46,422 nt of DNA from Fibrobacter succinogenes (GTDB taxonomy: Bacteria; Fibrobacterota; Fibrobacteria; Fibrobacterales; Fibrobacteraceae). Each line of letters opens with the position of its first letter. Position 1 is the stretch's first letter. The translations under genes and the position numbers were made by a program. The stretch is taken from positions 1 through 46,422 of the forward strand of contig CACYRP010000023.1 of assembly GCA_902776765.1 (NCBI GenBank). The letters run 5' to 3'. The notes under the pieces are model-generated. The model was not told where the DNA came from. It searched no databases and saw nothing but the letters and a program-made list of their open reading frames with translations. Shown piece by piece: positions 43,954 through 46,422 of the stretch.

Positions 43954-44404
43954 ATTGCTAATATAACATTATTGATGTTTTGGTTTATTCGTGCAAAAAT
44001 AAAAATGAGTATCAAGACTATAATTATTTAGTGTTAAGTGGGATGTTAGCTTGTTATAACGAAATGATAGGTTGACGTTGTGAGAATGGAAGCGTCGGCC
44101 GAGGTATTTTCTTCGCAGTAGCGTGCAAAACGAGTGTTGCGACGGGCTGCTTGCAGACCGGCATAACCGAGTGAAGCCGCTGACGCCGTAGGCGTCAAAA
44201 GCATCAGATGCTGAAAGCATCCACTCTGAGCTGGGGCCCCGCCCGCATGACATACTTTATTGAATAAAAACTAAATTTTAGGCGATTAGCCGCTATTTCA
44301 AGTTGAAACGTTGGATGAAGTGGCACATCTTTTGCTACTTTTTACCACGTTTAATTTTAAATCATGCGCTATGGGCCGACCCATGGCAATTATAAAGGAC
44401 AACC
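43954..44404. other. Intergenic region upstream of secA
   Basis: Holds the start regions of the phosphatase (minus) and secA (plus), plus one dispersed repeat (44124-44199). GCATCAGATGCTGAAAGCAT follows the repeat directly, and CTGGGGCCCCGCCC lies near 44231. No gene is supported here. Confidence 0.6.
44124..44199 (+). repeat. Dispersed repeat, intergenic copy of the one inside the glycosyltransferase
   Basis: Same blocks in the same order as 14727-14803: AGTGTTGCGACGG, CCGGCATAACCGA and CTGACGCCGTAGGCGTCAAA. Confidence 0.75.
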
Positions 44405-46422
44405 ATGAGCATTGTAGATACAGTACTCCATAAGATTTTTGGTACACCTCATGAACGTAAGGTGAAACAGCTCCGCCCGGTGATTGCAAAGATGGCTCTC
44501 GAAACGCTGGACGACGCTGAACTCGCTGCAAAGAGTGCGGAATTCCGCGAAAAACTGAATAACGGCGCAACGCTCGACGATATCAAGGTTGATGCCTTTG
44601 CCGTTTGCCGCGAAGCTTGCGACCGCCGCTTGGGTATCTTCAACATCTTCAAGCCGGAATTCGGCTTTGACTTTAGCCGCCTGGGCACAGACCTCCAGGA
44701 AGCCGTGAACAAGGCCAAGGCAGAACTGGAAAGCGGAAAGAACGAATGGGAAGTTTACCTCCCGGCTGCTCTCTATGCCAAGGTTCGTGAACTCTATCCG
44801 GAATCCGTGAAGCCGTTCCGCATGCTGCCTTTCGACGTGCAGATGATCGGTGGCCTCGTGCTCCATGAAGGTGCCATCGCTGAAATGGCAACCGGTGAAG
44901 GTAAGACGCTTGCCGCTGCTCTCCCGGTTTACTTGAACGGTCTTTCTGGCCATGGCGTGCATGTCGTTACGGTGAACGATTACCTCGCTGGTCGTGACGC
45001 TAAGCAGATGGGCCTTGTCTATAAGTTCCTCGGCCTTACGGTCGGTCTCATTATCAATGGTCTCAATCCGGAACAGCGCCGCGAAAGCTACAACTCCGAC
45101 GTGACTTACGGTACCAACAACGAATTCGGTTTCGACTACCTCCGCGACAACATGGCCGTTGAACCGAACCAGCTCGTGCAGCGTGAACTCAACTTCTGTA
45201 TCGTTGACGAAGTGGACTCCATCTTGATTGACGAAGCCCGTACGCCGCTTATTATTAGTGGTCCGGCTGAAGACGCTACCGAAAAGTACGCCAAGGCCAA
45301 CGAAATTTCCAAACAGCTCGTCCGCAACAAGGACTTCTCTGTCGATGAAAAGGATAAGAACATCCAGTTTACCGAAAAGGGCGTGCTCCACATTCAGGAC
45401 TTGATGCACATTACGAACCTCTATGGCGAACATGCCGACTGGGTTCACTTCCTCGATAACGCACTTCGCGCTTGGTACCTCTTCGAAAAAGACGTTGACT
45501 ACATCGTGCGCGATGGCGAAATCATCATCGTTGACGAAAATACGGGCCGCTTGATGGAAGGCCGTCGCTATTCTAACGGTATCCACCAGGCTATCGAAGC
45601 GAAGGAAAACGTGCCTATACGCCGTGAAAACCAGACGCTTGCGACGATTACGTTCCAGAACTACTTCCGTATGTACAAGAAGCTCTCCGGTATGACTGGT
45701 ACGGCAGAAACCGAAGCAACGGAATTCATCAAGATTTACAACATGAACACGTGGGTCATTCCGACGAACAAGCCATGCATCCGTAAGGACTTGCAGGACT
45801 TGGTGTATAAGTCCGAAGATGCCAAGTGGCGCGCTATCGTGGCCGAAATCAAGGAACGCCACGCTAAGGGCCAGCCGCTCCTCGTGGGTACGGCTTCCAT
45901 TGAAAAGTCCGAAATCCTCCACGGCATGCTCGAAAAGGAAGGCATCCCGCACGAAGTTTTGAACGCCAAGAACCATGGCCGCGAAGCTGAAATCATCCAG
46001 TACGCCGGTCACAAGGACAAGGTGACGATTGCAACGAACATGGCTGGTCGTGGTACCGACATTGCGCTTGGACCGGGAGTGACTGAACTCGGCGGTTTGC
46101 ATGTGCTCGGTACAGAACGCCATGAATCTCGCCGTATCGACAACCAGTTGCGCGGTCGTTCCGGCCGTCAGGGTGACCCGGGTTCTAGCCAGTACTTCCT
46201 CTCCCTTGACGATAACCTGATGCGTATCTTCGGTGGCGACAACGTCAAGAACCTCATGAACCGTTTTGGCGTGGGCGAAGACGAAGTGATTACCCACCCG
46301 ATCGTATCCCGCTCTATCCGTGGTGCACAGCGCCGCGTCGAAAGCCAGAGCTTCGATATCCGTAAGCACTTGCTCGACTACGATAACGTGATGAACGAAC
46401 AGCGCAAGGTGATTTACGGGCT
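44405..46422 (+). CDS. secA: Protein translocase ATPase SecA, N-terminal part (runs off the window end)
   Basis: SecA pushes preproteins through SecYEG using ATP. 672 codons are present. [20 protein letters not shown] starts after AAAGGACAACC. Walker [12 protein letters not shown] (about 162-170), [19 protein letters not shown], the cross-linking domain, [25 protein letters not shown] and [13 protein letters not shown] are all clear. The C-terminal zinc-binding tail is outside the window. Confidence 0.98.
   Translation, partial: MSIVDTVLHKIFGTPHERKVKQLRPVIAKMALETLDDAELAAKSAEFREKLNNGATLDDIKVDAFAVCREACDRRLGIFNIFKPEFGFDFSRLGTDLQEAVNKAKAELESGKNEWEVYLPAALYAKVRELYPESVKPFRMLPFDVQMIGGLVLHEGAIAEMATGEGKTLAAALPVYLNGLSGHGVHVVTVNDYLAGRDAKQMGLVYKFLGLTVGLIINGLNPEQRRESYNSDVTYGTNNEFGFDYLRDNMAVEPNQLVQRELNFCIVDEVDSILIDEARTPLIISGPAEDATEKYAKANEISKQLVRNKDFSVDEKDKNIQFTEKGVLHIQDLMHITNLYGEHADWVHFLDNALRAWYLFEKDVDYIVRDGEIIIVDENTGRLMEGRRYSNGIHQAIEAKENVPIRRENQTLATITFQNYFRMYKKLSGMTGTAETEATEFIKIYNMNTWVIPTNKPCIRKDLQDLVYKSEDAKWRAIVAEIKERHAKGQPLLVGTASIEKSEILHGMLEKEGIPHEVLNAKNHGREAEIIQYAGHKDKVTIATNMAGRGTDIALGPGVTELGGLHVLGTERHESRRIDNQLRGRSGRQGDPGSSQYFLSLDDNLMRIFGGDNVKNLMNRFGVGEDEVITHPIVSRSIRGAQRRVESQSFDIRKHLLDYDNVMNEQRKVIYG

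Noticed and set aside
44390..46369. A 659-codon open frame on the minus strand
   Set aside because: It is the exact antisense of secA, whose motifs are unmistakable; the product has no motif and a strange composition.
1..46422. CRISPR arrays, insertion sequences and prophage genes
   Set aside because: No regularly spaced direct repeats, transposase, integrase or phage structural genes were seen.

Overview
The window looks like a chromosomal segment from a Fibrobacter-type bacterium. The evidence is two adjacent family-45 endoglucanase lipoproteins with long Ser/Lys/Pro linkers, a housekeeping set (tuf, rsmG-parA-parB, secA), many short lipoproteins, and many dispersed GTCATCCTGAG...GAAGGATCCAG repeats. 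The genus is inferred from protein style; no 16S gene is present.

Layout. 1-609: 5' part of tuf (minus strand). 1297-4821: two GH45 cellulases in tandem. 4903-7664: a minus-strand cluster of a BatD-like membrane protein, LemA and an M48/HtpX-like protease. 7857-11177: a membrane AAA+ (CbbX/SpoVK type) protein followed by two lipoproteins. 11174-15585: a small M48-like peptidase, a DUF4954-like beta-helix protein, a small unknown protein and a glycosyltransferase carrying repeat-derived insertions. 15727-17044: lipoprotein, tRNA-CAU and a metallophosphoesterase. 17416-21252: minus-strand operon rsmG-parA-parB-M23 peptidase-bactofilin, linking chromosome segregation to cell-wall/cytoskeleton functions. 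21253-26301: small accessory genes scattered among five ParB-binding (parS-like) palindromes. Four of these palindromes sit in a structured, repeated ~100-bp element. Two AT-rich gaps (17045-17415 and 25871-26301) carry clusters of DnaA-box-like 9-mers and are candidate replication origins. 26302-27096: a DUF4328-like membrane protein.

27445-39402 is a visibly AT-rich defence island with three modules. One is a divergent two-gene YobI-type P-loop NTPase that appears split. The second is a RADAR operon (rdrA ATPase and rdrB adenosine deaminase). The third is an uncharacterised pair of an ABC-type ATPase and a PD-(D/E)XK-like nuclease. The island is flanked by degenerate copies of the same dispersed repeat. 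39558-43953 returns to core-like genes: a second LemA, an iron-type alcohol dehydrogenase, a TPR protein and a histidine acid phosphatase. 44405 to the end is the 5' part of secA.

The most unusual feature is the behaviour of the repeats. One repeat family carries parS-like sites, and copies of at least three repeat types lie in frame inside coding genes (rsmG, a glycosyltransferase, a VOC-family protein). They add peptide segments without breaking the reading frames, much as Rickettsia palindromic elements do.
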